Shown: positions 34,458-45,206 of the stretch, in pieces
Layout: every line of letters begins with the position of its first letter
Numbering within the stretch: position 1 is the stretch's first letter
NCBI GenBank assembly: GCA_000934385.1
Contig: KN880439.1
Location: 1-64,000 of the forward strand
Direction of reading: 5' to 3'
DNA from: Cylindrobasidium torrendii FP15055 ss-10
Taxonomy: Eukaryota > Basidiomycota > Agaricomycetes > Agaricales > Physalacriaceae
DNA length: 64,000 nt
Notes under the pieces: generated by a model
Database searches by the model: none
Told to the model about the DNA's origin: nothing
What the model saw: only the letters and a program-made list of their open reading frames with translations
Made by a program: the position numbers and the translations under genes

Positions 34458-36123
34458 TTACACAAGGACACCCGTCCTCATGTCGATGCAGTCAACAACG
34501 CAATAGCCGCTCTGGGGCACGTATTGACGCGTGATCATCTTGATTGCCTCTTGTGCTACCATCCCTCCGAGCATGGCGGCGGTGTTTGGGATATCTGCAA
34601 CAGGCGCACGGATGCTAGGTGATGCGTTAGGAAATGAAAAGGGCAACAACAACAACAAAACGCACACTTCACCAATGGCCTCCTCAATCTCCTCTGACAA
34701 TTCTGTACCCTTGGCGAGCTTAGCCAACACCCTCTTTGTGAGAGCCTCCCGCTCGACTCTAGCAAGAGCATCGCCGCTCTTTCCTGCAGCCTCGATTTCT
34801 TCCCTCACGGCCTGAAGCGCCAAATGGACACCAAGATCCTTTGGCGCGATTTCCAAAGCGTTAGCTATCCTTGATGGATCCTTGTCGAACGCCCCGTATT
34901 GCTCCCCAATGACCACTTGTACGCCGTGGGCGTTCTTGATGAAGGTATCAACAAGGTCATCTGGGATGTCGCCCGCCTCTTCCGGGATCAAAGATTTCAG
35001 GACTTCTTTGTCCGTGTTGAATCGATCTTTGTACATTCGCTGGAGGTGGATATATGATTCCGTGGAGGCTTTCATATCCGGTAGGGCTGGGGAGAGAGGT
35101 AGGACGTGCGGCTCGCGCTCGGTGAATCTTTTGAGGGCAACAAGAAGACCATGGATACTCGGGGGAAGGACTGGCGGGGCAAGCTTATCTTCGAGATGGG
35201 GGAATATGTGTTGGGTGAGATTGGACGGGATGGGCGTGGGTGCCCAAACGCGGTATGCCTGCGCATAGGCTTCATCGAAATTCTCCTCGTCTTGCTTTTT
35301 CTTGAGTTCTAGAAGGGATTTCTTGAAAGCGGCCTTCTCCTCGGACGTCTTGGGTATGCCGTCCAGGCGCGAGCGTGCATGTATGAGGATGGGAATGTAT
35401 GGCACGTGAGCGTGGACGGTAGGGTCCATGTTGTCCAAATCGAGACCTTTGGAGTACTCGAGAAGAGCAGGGAACGGGTCGTATATGCGCAGAGACGGAA
35501 GGGACTCTGTATGGGACTCGATTATGGGATGAGGCGCATGTTGGATGAAGATCTCTGCCAGGAATCCCGACGAGTTAACAGTCAGAAGGATGGGTGCGCT
35601 CGCAGTCGACCACAACGACTTTGAGAGGGTATCTAGCTGGGAGGGAGGCAGATTATGCGCGATGACGATCGTGTACTTGCTGAGAAATTCGAGGTCCCCG
35701 ACAACAGTGGATATTGGTTTGTCCGTAATAGCTTCGCCAACAACACCATCGTTCAGTTCTAGAAGCAGGCGCACGGCCTCTTGCGCGCGAGGTTTTCCAA
35801 TGGAAGAGGGCCCTTCGAGGAAGAAGTTATTGCCAGCGTCAGCGGCCGAGGTGATGGCATCGTCGAGGATAGTGAAGTGACCAACACCAGGAAGTACGAG
35901 ATTTTTGAGAATCGAGGTGGATGTCGCTGATGCGGATAGTACCAAAAGCCGCGCTTCCTCTAGCCGCGCCTGTCCGGTGGAGGCCCACAGCCGAAGCTGG
36001 CGGTCATAGCGTCGCGTCTTTGCATCTGGGGCGGCGCTGTTCACGTTATTTGGGGCTGGATGTTGATTGCAAGCGCACGCACCTCGTAATGACATCGCTT
36101 ATATCCTGTGATTCTGTAGTCAT
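34458..36123 (-). CDS. ULA1: NEDD8-activating enzyme E1 regulatory subunit (Ula1/APP-BP1)
   Basis: Partner of Uba3 in activating NEDD8/Rub1 for cullin neddylation. The ATG at 36123 encodes MTTESQDISDVIT, and a 45-base intron joins it to APDAKTRRYDRQLRLW, the hallmark start of the ThiF/E1 fold. Then come ASATSTSILKNLVLPGVGHF and TILDD (adenylation fold), and YTIVIAHNLPPSQLDTLSKS. As in other regulatory subunits, no catalytic Cys motif is evident. A second intron (about 34618-34672) joins AIGEV to IRAPVADIPNTAAMLGGMVA. The end is EAIKMITRQYVPQSGYCVVD then CIDMRTGVLV. About 510 residues. Confidence 0.93.
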
Positions 36124-36452
36124 GATGGTGGCAAAGCAATAAGAACTGATTGGAATGTGGGAGAGACTACAGGCGCGTCAGTAAGCACGCGTGACAGACG
36201 TGACATGCATGTCACCCACGTGCTCATGGGCCGGTCCCGGGCCATAGTCAGGGCTGACTGATCGGCACAGCCTTGTCCGACTTGAATAGCAACCACCATC
36301 TTGTTGTTCTTTTTGCGGCATCGTCTACCTCCTACCCCAAACTTTCGGCCATAGCCTCTGCTCAACCCCTCTTAGCCTGTATGTGACTCCGGGCTACATC
36401 CCGCCCTCTTCTCCGTTCTATTGCTCAGCCACTAAAAATCAATAAAACAGAA
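36124..36452. other. Divergent promoter region
   Basis: A 330-base spacer between ULA1 and the TFIIB gene. It contains a GC-rich stretch (GGGCCGGTCCCGGGCC, about 36229-36244) with palindromic parts. Confidence 0.45.
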
Positions 36453-37534
36453 ATGACCCACCAGCCGTTTCCTCGTTCGAAGCACAACGCACCTCCTCCT
36501 CCACCCACATTTGGACCAGACCTCGCCGTCCGCCTCATTTGCCCAGAATGTCGCGACCCCAACCCACAGATTTCGGAGGAATTTGGCTCCGGTGACCTCG
36601 TCTGCGCAGGATGCGGACTGGTCCTCGGTGACCGTATTGTAGACACTCGCAGCGAGTGGCGTGTACGTATGGCTCCCTATCGGGAGGACCTCACGCTATA
36701 ACCCATTCACAGACTTTTGCCAATGACGAAGGCGATGACCCTTCACGTGTTGGTGCCGCCAGCGACCCTCTCCTCGATGGAGAGCACCTAGACACTGCTA
36801 TCTCGTTCAAGGATGGCGGCAACGGGATGGCTCGTGACTTGCAGCGCACACAGGCCCGCGGTCAGGGCTCTAGGCAGGAGCGAAACCTCTTGACCGCATT
36901 CCGCGACATCTCCCAGTGGTGTGACCAGTTCTCGCTACCCAAAACCATCAGCGATATCGCCAAGCAGCTCTTCAAACGCGCAGAGCAGGAGAAAATTCTT
37001 CGCGGCAAAGCCATGGACGCTGTCATTGCCGCCTGCATCTTCATCGCATGCCGTCAGGCCCATGTTCCAAGGACGTTCCGGGAGATCTGCAACCTCACCC
37101 ATGTATCCAAAAAGGTCCTCGGACAGTGCTACAAAGGCCTTGAACAGGCATTCAATTTGACACCAGGGGCGTCCGCGGACGACCCTCGTGCTTCAGTCCC
37201 CCAAGGCGCGGAGGCGCTTGTCACCCGCTACTGCAATCACCTCGACCTTCCCCCACGCGTACAATCCATGTGCAGTGAGATCATTGTCGCTGCTCGCAAC
37301 CTCGGTCTAGGCGACGGACGCAGTCCTGTCTCCATTGCTGGCGGCGCCATCTACTTCACCTGTTTGCTCACCAAGCATAACAAGTCCTTGCGGGATATTG
37401 GGGCAGTAGCTGGCGTCAGCGAGAGCACCATCAAGCTGGTCTACCGCCTATATTACGCGGACAGAAAGAAGATTGTCAAGGAGAAGTGGATCGCAGAGGG
37501 CAAGGCAGATATGAACGGCTTGACCTCTGAGTAG
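36453..37534 (+). CDS. SUA7: Transcription initiation factor IIB
   Basis: General RNA polymerase II factor that bridges TBP and the polymerase. Exons 36453-36662 and 36713-37534 give 343 residues. The N-terminal zinc ribbon has CPEC...CAGCG, followed by the B-reader ([15 protein letters not shown]). Two cyclin folds follow: [40 protein letters not shown], then [20 protein letters not shown] and [13 protein letters not shown]. The end is [20 protein letters not shown]. It converges on the METTL3-like gene. Confidence 0.96.
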
Positions 37535-37872
37535 ACCCCGTCTGTACAATTTTGTTTCTTTTCTGCGGGCTTTTCATTCCAATCTCGGTACATACATCCC
37601 TACATGCATATCCCTACACAACGCTATCGACCTTGTATTTATCATCATCGCAATTTCCACTGTTGTCTGTCTTAATAAAACAATTACACATACTTTTGTC
37701 TTTTCGCAGGAATGACCAGGGCATCAGCAGTGCTCTCAGAATATGTTACCACTACACACGGAATGTGGGCGTTCTCCAAAAAGTTCAGGCCTGCTGTGGG
37801 ATGGTATACAACGTGCAATACGGCGGGAGCGCATACTGGGTACTTGGGGTCTTCACGATATGTGCAAAATGT
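37535..37872. other. Convergent intergenic region
   Basis: 3' flanks of the TFIIB gene and the METTL3-like gene, with AATAAAA at about 37674. No gene seen. Confidence 0.45.
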
Positions 37873-39650
37873 CTACGCTATGAAATTGATCCGACGGTCT
37901 GGATACTTTGCTTTTATCCTCGCCGCTAGGTCACTCTCACAAATTTGATCTTCATTCCCAACTTGGTTCCCCAAGGTCAGCCAACCTGGGCGTGTGTTGT
38001 GCTTTCGCCCAAAAATTTCCACCTTTCTTCCGCCGGGACACATCCTCTCGATTAAGCCATAGGCCTCGTCCGGTTTCCGACTTGTCTCTCGCACCTCCGA
38101 CACTATCACATCCGTGTCCAAGCCCCGGTTGACCCATGTCGGTATCTTCAGATTGCCATCGCCATCGAGGTTTGTCTTGACGCCAACGAGCATGTGTTCC
38201 TTTGTGTGGTTGAGCCAGTGGCCAGTGCGCCCCGTGCGAATGACGCGCTGCAGCTGGTTCGTCTTGACCCATACGACTTCGTCGATGCGAGTATAGCCCC
38301 AATGGCGCATGCATTCTCGGCCAACCTCCATTGCGCGGCCTGTGACCCAGAGGAATAAGAGCCCCTCGTCTTGCAGCATGGGTATTGGCATCGCCCGCAT
38401 CTCGTCGTCGGTCATCGTCCCATAGGGCAACTGTGAGCAGTTGAGGTGGATAAATCAAAAGCTGGTCCCAATACGTACGCTCATGTGGATATCCCACGGC
38501 GGGTCAGCCATGATAACATGGAATTTGCCAAGGACGCTATAGTCGAACCGTCGAATGTCGCACTGAATCCATTGTGGAGGGCGCTACAGTAATAGTCAGC
38601 CTACGCATCTCGACATTCCAAGGCGACGTTTACCAGGTCGGTAATCTCGCCGGTCGGACCCAATCCTATAGGTAGTTTGTGAGAGACTTGCTGCATTGTC
38701 TCCTTGCCCTTCTTATCGGCTAGAGTACCATCACCAGGTTCCCAGTCCACTTCGTAGTGCAGATATCGACAGGGCGCCTTTTCTTTACCGCGACCTCCAG
38801 CACCAAGGCCTGAGGGAAGTGATGATGGGCCGCGGACGCCTGGTGGATGTTGGTAAGTCGATCCTGGGAACGGCGGTATCGACGGTGAATGAGCATAAGT
38901 TGGTTCCGAATAGCAGGTGTTCAGGTAAGAGCAGTGGCCGAGCGCAGGATCGGTATGAGCGCGAATGAGAGGTTTGAAATGGATTCCATCGCAGATGCCT
39001 ACAGGGCGGTCTGGTGGAGTAGCACTTGTTCTGCGCGCTTTGGTACAGTCCTCCTTTGTGATGTAGCGGCAGATGGGTTCAAAGTTGTCATCAGACGAAC
39101 GGAACTGGGCTCAGTCAGTATGCGACTGCCTCAAAGAAGGAATTTCGACACCCACCCGTTCGGCCAATAACTTGCCCTTGGCTGTACTCTTCTGTATCAA
39201 CGTGAAGACTTCGCGCTGCTCCTTGTTCAACGCTGATAGCGGCGTAGCTGCTGCGGCTGGATTATCGTCTTGGCCCGGAGTGCCATATTCGTCGCTCCCC
39301 GCTGCCGAGTCCGCTTCCTCGTCCACAACGCGCTTGCGTTTCCTGTTCGCGGCAGAAATAGCCGCTGGTGTGAGCGAGAGCTCAAGGACGATGAGCTCGT
39401 CATTCTCACGCGTACAGCGGATCGTCCCATCCTCCCAAGTCGTACATAATGATTCAAGAATTCCTTCAAACCGCGCTAGGTCAGTGAGTCGAAGCCTTGG
39501 CAGTGTTTGTCCGGAAACAAGTCCAGCGGGCGGGGTAAAGGCAACAACGAGGGAAAGTAAATCTGTCGACGAGACCGGTGTGGATATCTTGTCAGAGCTC
39601 AGAAAGTGTCGGAGTGCAGCGATGACAATCAGCTTGCAGGCATCATCCAT
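37873..39650 (-). CDS. IME4: METTL3/IME4-type mRNA N6-adenosine methyltransferase
   Basis: Catalytic subunit of the m6A writer, using S-adenosylmethionine. The start is [20 protein letters not shown], then a disordered linker with a basic KRKRVVDEE site. A Cys-rich zinc region has [17 protein letters not shown] and [10 protein letters not shown]. The MT-A70 core has [29 protein letters not shown] (catalytic DPPW intact, near 38500), [30 protein letters not shown] and [11 protein letters not shown]. It ends with [20 protein letters not shown]. About six introns. In fungi this factor is linked to meiosis and development. No METTL14/Kar4-like partner is in the window. Confidence 0.93.
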
Positions 39651-40016
39651 AGCAAGTGCAGGAAGGAGGTTATAAGGCGCGGTAACATTGATCGGGTTTA
39701 GCCATCACTGTATCAGCGAATGCCATCAACATGACCTGGACCTACAGCTGGTTCAAACGTTCAGCACGCTCAATGTTCGACAACTGCGTTCGAGGGGCAA
39801 GGAGCCACGCCGCCTTGGTCTACCACCCACCGTACTTTATTCGAGGGATAAATCAAATGGCAGTTAGTCGCGATAACTATTGGCACTCTCAGTGGCACCT
39901 TGGTGCACTCAGCTGGATAAATACTCGTGCCCCACGTCGGTGCCGCCTATGCTTTTTAGACCTTCCCTGCAGTGAGATACACTCAACGGAGAACAGACTA
40001 CAACTCTCATTCTCAT
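39651..40016. other. Intergenic region, nothing specific seen
   Basis: Upstream flank of the METTL3-like gene up to the left end of the inverted-repeat element. No gene seen. Confidence 0.45.
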
Positions 40017-40057
40017 TAGAGTGTATTAGGTGCAGGACTATGTTTGCTTACTCGGGG
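40017..40057 (+). repeat. Left terminal inverted repeat, 41 bp
   Basis: The reverse complement of 40487-40527 gives the same 41 bases with no mismatch that I can see. Confidence 0.88.
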
Positions 40058-40087
40058 TAGATTGGCCAAAAGTCAGGTCGCAATTTG

Positions 40088-40197
40088 GCCGCGATTTGAC
40101 TTCACGTTCGCCGCGATTTGACTTCGAGTTGGCCGCGATTTGACCTCAAGGTGGCCGCAATTTGGCTCTAAGGTGGCCGCGATTTTGCTTCAGGTTG
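40088..40197 (+). repeat. Five tandem 22-nt units, each two 11-mers
   Basis: Five consecutive 22-base units start with GCCGCGATTTG (or a one-base variant) and continue with an 11-mer of the ACTTCANGTTS type. The phase holds without insertion or deletion over 110 bases. Confidence 0.85.
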
Positions 40198-40300
40198 AAA
40201 TGCATGAACGTCCCTTCTGAGAGCAATGCCGCGCGCATTCGTCAAAAAGCTGGTTCAGTTCAACGTTGGACCTCTGGATGAAGAACTATGCACAAGAGCA

Positions 40301-40476
40301 GCGGCTTTTCGACTTATTTTCGCCTAGTTTTCGCCTTTCTTTTGCCTTCCTTTCGTCTCAAATTGACTTTACTTTCGCCTCAATTTGACCTTGCTTTCAC
40401 ATCAGTTTGACCTCAGTTTGGCCTCAATTTGACCTCAGTTTGGCCGTACTTTGGCCTCGGTTTCACCTTGATTCTC
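40301..40476 (+). repeat. Sixteen phased 11-nt units
   Basis: 176 bases divide exactly into sixteen 11-mers with consensus CCTCANTTTGR (examples CCTCAATTTGA, CCTCAGTTTGG, CCTAGTTTTCG). Units diverge in sequence, but the 11-base period is never broken. Confidence 0.85.
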
Positions 40477-40486
40477 TGGCCAGCGG

Positions 40487-40527
40487 CCCCGAGTAAGCAA
40501 ACATAGTCCTGCACCTAATACACTCTA
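40487..40527 (-). repeat. Right terminal inverted repeat, 41 bp
   Basis: Mirror copy of 40017-40057; the flank continues with TTGGACGG. Confidence 0.88.
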
Positions 40528-41130
40528 TTGGACGGCCAGGGTTATGCGTACGCCTGCTGACCAATCTATATATTCACCGCCGATCGCTCACCAAAAGTAG
40601 AAGTGGTCCGTGCGCTTCCCGCTAGTATATAGCCCGCCAGCCCGCTTTGGTGATTCCTTAGATACATACTCGAACAGGATCTATTCTATAGAAACTAACC
40701 GAGTCTCGCATTTTTATAAATGCCGCATCTCTCAAACTCAGGCGATGATATGGAGCCCCCTCGCTTGACGGAGAGCTATGGCCACTTTCGGGTGGTCTCG
40801 AGGATGTTTGGCGGGGATTGGGCGCGCACTCGTATGAGTCGTGCTCGGTCTTCGCCAGCGAGGTGGGCTCGTGTCTGATGGGTTCTTTTGTTGGTCGCCG
40901 TCGAATCCTTTCTGTTGAAAGGTTTTCGGGCACTCTCAAAGGATATTCTAGTTATTTGTGTACTTTTTGCTTTGTTCCAGCAATCAATGACTTCCACATG
41001 AGACACCTTTTCTTTTGTACTCTCATCATCGTCTGTTGCTCAAGATTGTGGTTGGCGGAGTGATTTTTGCTGGACGACAGAGGATGTCTTGAAATCAGTA
41101 AGTGGCTTTAGCTCTCCCTCCACCATCATC
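40528..41130. other. Upstream region of the racemase gene
   Basis: Contains AT-rich words (CTATATATTC near 40566, AGTATATAGCC near 40623). A GTAAGT at about 41098 in the leader could be a 5' UTR intron donor. No gene seen. Confidence 0.4.
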
Positions 41131-41901
41131 ATGTCCGCACAATCTTCAAATCATGTACGCATTTTGGTTGTCAATCCCAATACTAGTGAAGCTATGACCG
41201 CCGGTTTGAAGCCAATCGTTCAAGCGTTGCACGAACCATCGAAATGTGACTTCTTCACTTCTCCAATTGCTACGGTCCCGACTATGGGCTGTTTGAGCAG
41301 CATCGACTCTGCTGGTCAGGCCGTCCAATCCGCTCTCTACGTCCTTCCTTTCATCCAGCCATTTGTTGCGCAGGATCGTTACGATGCATATCTCGTCGCC
41401 TGCTACTCTGAGCATCCCTTGGTCGACATGCTTGCGTCGCTGCCCGGTACAAAAACAAAGATCGTCACTGGCATCTTCGAGGCGAGCATCATGGCCAGTC
41501 TTGGAACGGGAAAAGAGTTCGGCATTGTCACGACGGGCGATGTGTGGAAGGAAAAGCTTACTATAGCAGTGAACCGCTTTATGGGGTTGGAGCCTGCCTC
41601 GATGCCAGTGTCGACCAAGTTCGCGGGCGTGGCTACGACAGGGATGACCGCCGGGGAGCTGCATTCGCTGGACCAGGCAGCAGTGCGCGCCAGGATTTCG
41701 TTGAGCACAGCCGATTTTGTCAGAGAGCACACAAATGTGAGGGTGCTCTGCATGGGTTGTGCGGGGATGGTGGGATTGGAAGCGGCGATTCGAAAGGGCG
41801 TCGTCGATGCACTGGGTTCGGAAAAGGCAAAGGAAGTGCGCATTATAGATGGGGTTGCAGCCGGGGTGAAATGGATCCTCGCTGAGAGTATGGCGCAGTA
41901 G
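41131..41901 (+). CDS. Asp/Glu/hydantoin racemase family protein (Dcg1-like)
   Basis: Intron-less, 256 residues. Members racemise amino acids or 5-substituted hydantoins by a two-cysteine mechanism without cofactors. The start is MSAQSSNHVRILVVNPNTSE, a family hallmark (VNPNTS). The two catalytic-type cysteines lie in LVACYSEHPLVD and LCMGCAGMVGLEAAI. In Saccharomyces the relative DCG1 sits in the allantoin (DAL) gene cluster. Here it is 480 bases upstream of, and codirectional with, a HyuA-type oxoprolinase/hydantoinase. That suggests a shared pathway of hydantoin, oxoproline or ureide turnover (inference). Confidence 0.9.
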   Translation: MSAQSSNHVRILVVNPNTSEAMTAGLKPIVQALHEPSKCDFFTSPIATVPTMGCLSSIDSAGQAVQSALYVLPFIQPFVAQDRYDAYLVACYSEHPLVDMLASLPGTKTKIVTGIFEASIMASLGTGKEFGIVTTGDVWKEKLTIAVNRFMGLEPASMPVSTKFAGVATTGMTAGELHSLDQAAVRARISLSTADFVREHTNVRVLCMGCAGMVGLEAAIRKGVVDALGSEKAKEVRIIDGVAAGVKWILAESMAQ

Positions 41902-42384
41902 GCTCGGACAGGACGCCTCGAATTATACAGGCTGAGTATACTACCATACTCGCGAGAGTTGTGTTTAACCAAGAGGATGGCATCGAAACTCGTGTGAGGC
42001 ATACGCAGACCTCGAACTTTGTAGTCTGACAATGGCATGGAGATGGCGTTATATGCCTATACACTGTACAACTGTCCAAATTGATGTTAAGCATCTTCAA
42101 ACTGCTTCAATCTCTGTTCAAAGTTGGTTCAAGGTAAGATCCATGCAGGCGGACCCCCGAGCGGACGACCGGGCGGAGTGCCGAACTGCCGAACTGTATG
42201 CTCGTCTGTTGCACATCCATCTCTTCGTAGGTCATTTGTCACGACGCAAGGGAGCGCTTGAACTCGCGCAATTGCGACTTCGCCGCGTTGAAGCACATTC
42301 CGAGAAAAGCTTCCGCCAAATTTCCGGCCAACATGATTGCTCATAAAAGCATGTCTAATCAATCGTTGGCTTCATACTATCATT
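41902..42384. other. Intergenic region with weak 11-nt periodic TTCAA words
   Basis: TTCAA recurs at 42096, 42106, 42117 and 42128, a spacing of 10, 11 and 11. This is reminiscent of the arrays at 40.1-40.5 kb but too short to classify. No gene seen. Confidence 0.35.
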
Positions 42385-45005
42385 ATGTCCGTGGAAATAC
42401 CAGACAGATCCATTCGTATCTGTGCAGACCGTGGTGGTACATTCTGTGATGTCCATGCGTGAGTCGACTAGCGCGATGCGCAGAGGTATGCTGAGCAGGT
42501 GTAGTTCCTACCCAGACCCGCAGACGGGAGAGCGCAAAGAAATGGTCGTGAAACTGCGTGAGTCGTCGCACTGCCCATTCTGATTTCTTCCCTAATTGTA
42601 TCAAAAGTGTCACAGGATCCTGCCAACTACGCCGACGCCCCCACTGAAGGCATTCGACGCATCCTCGAAGCTGTGACTGGAAAGACCATTCCTCGCCAAC
42701 AGATACTCCAAACGGACAAAATTGGTAGGGACAACGTACTTGCTTCGGCGACTTTTTGCTTAAGCATTGTAGACTATATTCGCCTGTCTACTACAGTTGC
42801 TACAAACGCCCTCCTCGAGCGCAAAGGCCACAAGCATGCCTTGCTAATCACAAAAGGCTTCAAGGATCTGCTGCTTATTGGCAACCAATCTCGGCCCCGC
42901 ATCTTTGACTTGAACATTCGCCGTACCCCGCCTCTGTATTCGACTGTCGTCGAGGTCGACGAGCGAGTAACCCTTGTCGGTTACACCTCAGACCCCCAGG
43001 CTGAAGAGCACGCAATTCAGTTCGACGAGAATGGCAAGGTGTCGAAAGGCTACACTGGGGTTGGGAGGGACAGTCAAGGCGATGCCGAGGGCCCGGGGGA
43101 GATTGTTAAAGGTCTATCTGGTGAGGCTGTCCGTATCCTCAAGAAGCCCAGTAAGCCGCCAGTTCTCTCTCTGAACGAAGTCCTCACGGTTTGCAGACCT
43201 GGACGAGGTCAAGGCTGATTTGCAAAAGCTTTACGACGACGGGTTCAGGTCTGTCGCGATTGTGTTGGTGCACTCGTATACCTATCCACAGCACGAGCAA
43301 GAGGTGGGAGATATCGCTCGTTCTATCGGGTTCACGCAGGTATCGCAGTCGGCGTCGCTCCTTCCTATGATCAAGATGGTTCCCCGCGGCGTGTCTTCCA
43401 CCGCCGACGCCTATCTCACACCGGTCCTGCGCGAGTATTTGGACGGCTTCTTCTCTGGGTTCGATGCGAAGCTGAAGGATGGCTCCCTACGCAGTCCTAG
43501 GGTCGAGTTCATGGGTAGTGATGGCGGTCTGCTCAACCTCGACAACTTCTCCGGTTTAAAGAGCATCCTGAGTGGTCCTGCAGGCGGCGTCGTAGGTTAT
43601 GCGTTGACCAGTTGGGATGAGACCAAGCGGCATCCTATCATCGGGTAAGTGCCAACTACCTGCGACTTTCGCATGCTCATTGCTTTGTAGGTTGGATGTT
43701 GGCGGCACCTCCACCGATGTATCCCGTTTCGATGGGCGATACGAAGTCGTATACGAGACAACGACGGCTGGAATCTCCATTCAGTCACCGCAGCTTGACA
43801 TCAACACTGTCGCTGCTGGCGGAGGCTCCTGCTTGACGTTCCGCAATGGGCTCTTCTGTACGGGTCCCGAGAGCGCTGGTGCTCAGCCGGGTCCAGCGTG
43901 TTATCGCAAGGGCGGGCCTCTCGCTGTCACGGACGCTAATCTCATCCTTGGTCGACTGATACCGGACTACTTCCCCAAGATCTTCGGCCATTCGGAGAAG
44001 GAGCCTTTGGATGTGGAGGCGAGCCGCGTCAAGTTCGACGAGCTGGCCAAGGATATCAATGCCCAGCATGAAGGTGAACTCAGTCTTGATGAAGTTGTAT
44101 ACGGGTATGTCGTTATTCGCGCTGTGTTTGTTTTGATTGCTCACGGGCTTTCAGCTTCATCAAAGTGGCGAATGAAACTATGGCGCGCCCGATAAGAGCG
44201 TTGACGGAGTCTCGAGGCCATGCGACATCCAAACATGTCCTTGCATCTTTCGGCGGCGCTGGCGGACAGCATGCCTGTGAAATTGCAGCGCTGTTGGGCA
44301 TCAAAACTATCCTCATCCACCGGTATAGCTCGATTCTTTCTGCCTATGGTCTCGCACTCGCCGACCGCGCATACGAACTCCAAGAGCCGTCGTCTGCGTT
44401 TTATTCCGAGTCGACGCGACCTACGCTTATTGCGCGATTGGATAAGTTGACGAAAGATGTCCGAGAGGAGTTGACGAAGCAAGGATTCGAGGAGCATAGG
44501 ATACATGTGGAGAGGATGCTGAATATGCGGTTTGATGGTACGGACACGGCGCTGATGGTACTGCCCACGCCCGAGGAGAAAGAAGACTTCACCGCTGCGT
44601 TCAAAAGGATGTACAAGAGTGAATTTGGATTCTTGCTGGAGACAAAGCATATCATCGTTGATGATATCAAGGTACTGTGCTCTTTTGCCGAGGTGTGCTC
44701 TCACTAACCGTTGAACGCAGGTTCGTGCGGTGGGGAAGACATTCGACAGCTTAGGAGAGTCAGTTTACTCCGAAGTGGCAAGGCTGAAGCGCACGCCTCT
44801 CCAAGCGAAAGACAGTGATTCGCACTATTCGACGTACTTTGACAAGATAGGCCGGGTGGATACACCTGTGTTTGTGTTGGATAAGCTGCATATAGGCGAT
44901 GAGGTGCATGGCCCGGCCATGATTATTGACGATACCCAGACGATTGTGATAGTCCCGGAGGCGAAGGCGGTTCTGACGAGCAGGCATCTGTTTGTGGAGA
45001 TGTAG
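42385..45005 (+). CDS. 5-oxoprolinase/hydantoinase A-type subunit (HyuA half only)
   Basis: ATP-dependent opening of 5-oxoproline or hydantoin rings. About seven introns; roughly 780 residues. The phosphate-binding start is [15 protein letters not shown]. Then come [39 protein letters not shown], the second nucleotide motif [17 protein letters not shown] (across an intron near 43647-43690), [60 protein letters not shown] and [20 protein letters not shown]. The usual fungal and animal enzyme (Oxp1/OPLAH, about 1,300 residues) carries a HyuB half after this point. Here the protein stops cleanly (RHLFVEM), and no HyuB-like sequence follows before the next gene. Confidence 0.92.
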
Positions 45006-45206
45006 AAAAATGCTTGTGTATTCAAATAGAACCTTACATATGTTCTAAATAAGCCATGTAATGTATGTACAAGTAGAAGTCAGACATGTAGACCTATCAA
45101 GTTCGTATGACGGCGCTCCGTTGCTTGCTTGAAGTTGCTCCGTTCCGTGGATCAGTGCTCCCGATCTATACTGCCGCCGCGCTGAGCTTGATCACCGACT
45201 ACGACG

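Larger units (their letters stand above)
40017..40527. mobile_element. Non-autonomous inverted-repeat element (MITE-like) filled with 11-nt repeats
   Basis: The ends, 40017-40057 and 40487-40527, are 41-base inverted repeats that match perfectly by eye (TAGAGTGTATTAGG... at the left). The outermost TA on each side could be a TA target duplication, as for Tc1/mariner-like elements. The 511-bp body has no coding frame. It carries two arrays (see the repeat entries) around a unique core (about 40198-40300). It cannot transpose alone; a matching transposase would have to come from elsewhere in the genome. Confidence 0.8.

Noticed and set aside
40088..40476. CRISPR-like array
   Set aside because: Units are contiguous 11- or 22-mers without spacers, in a fungal nuclear genome and inside a TIR element.
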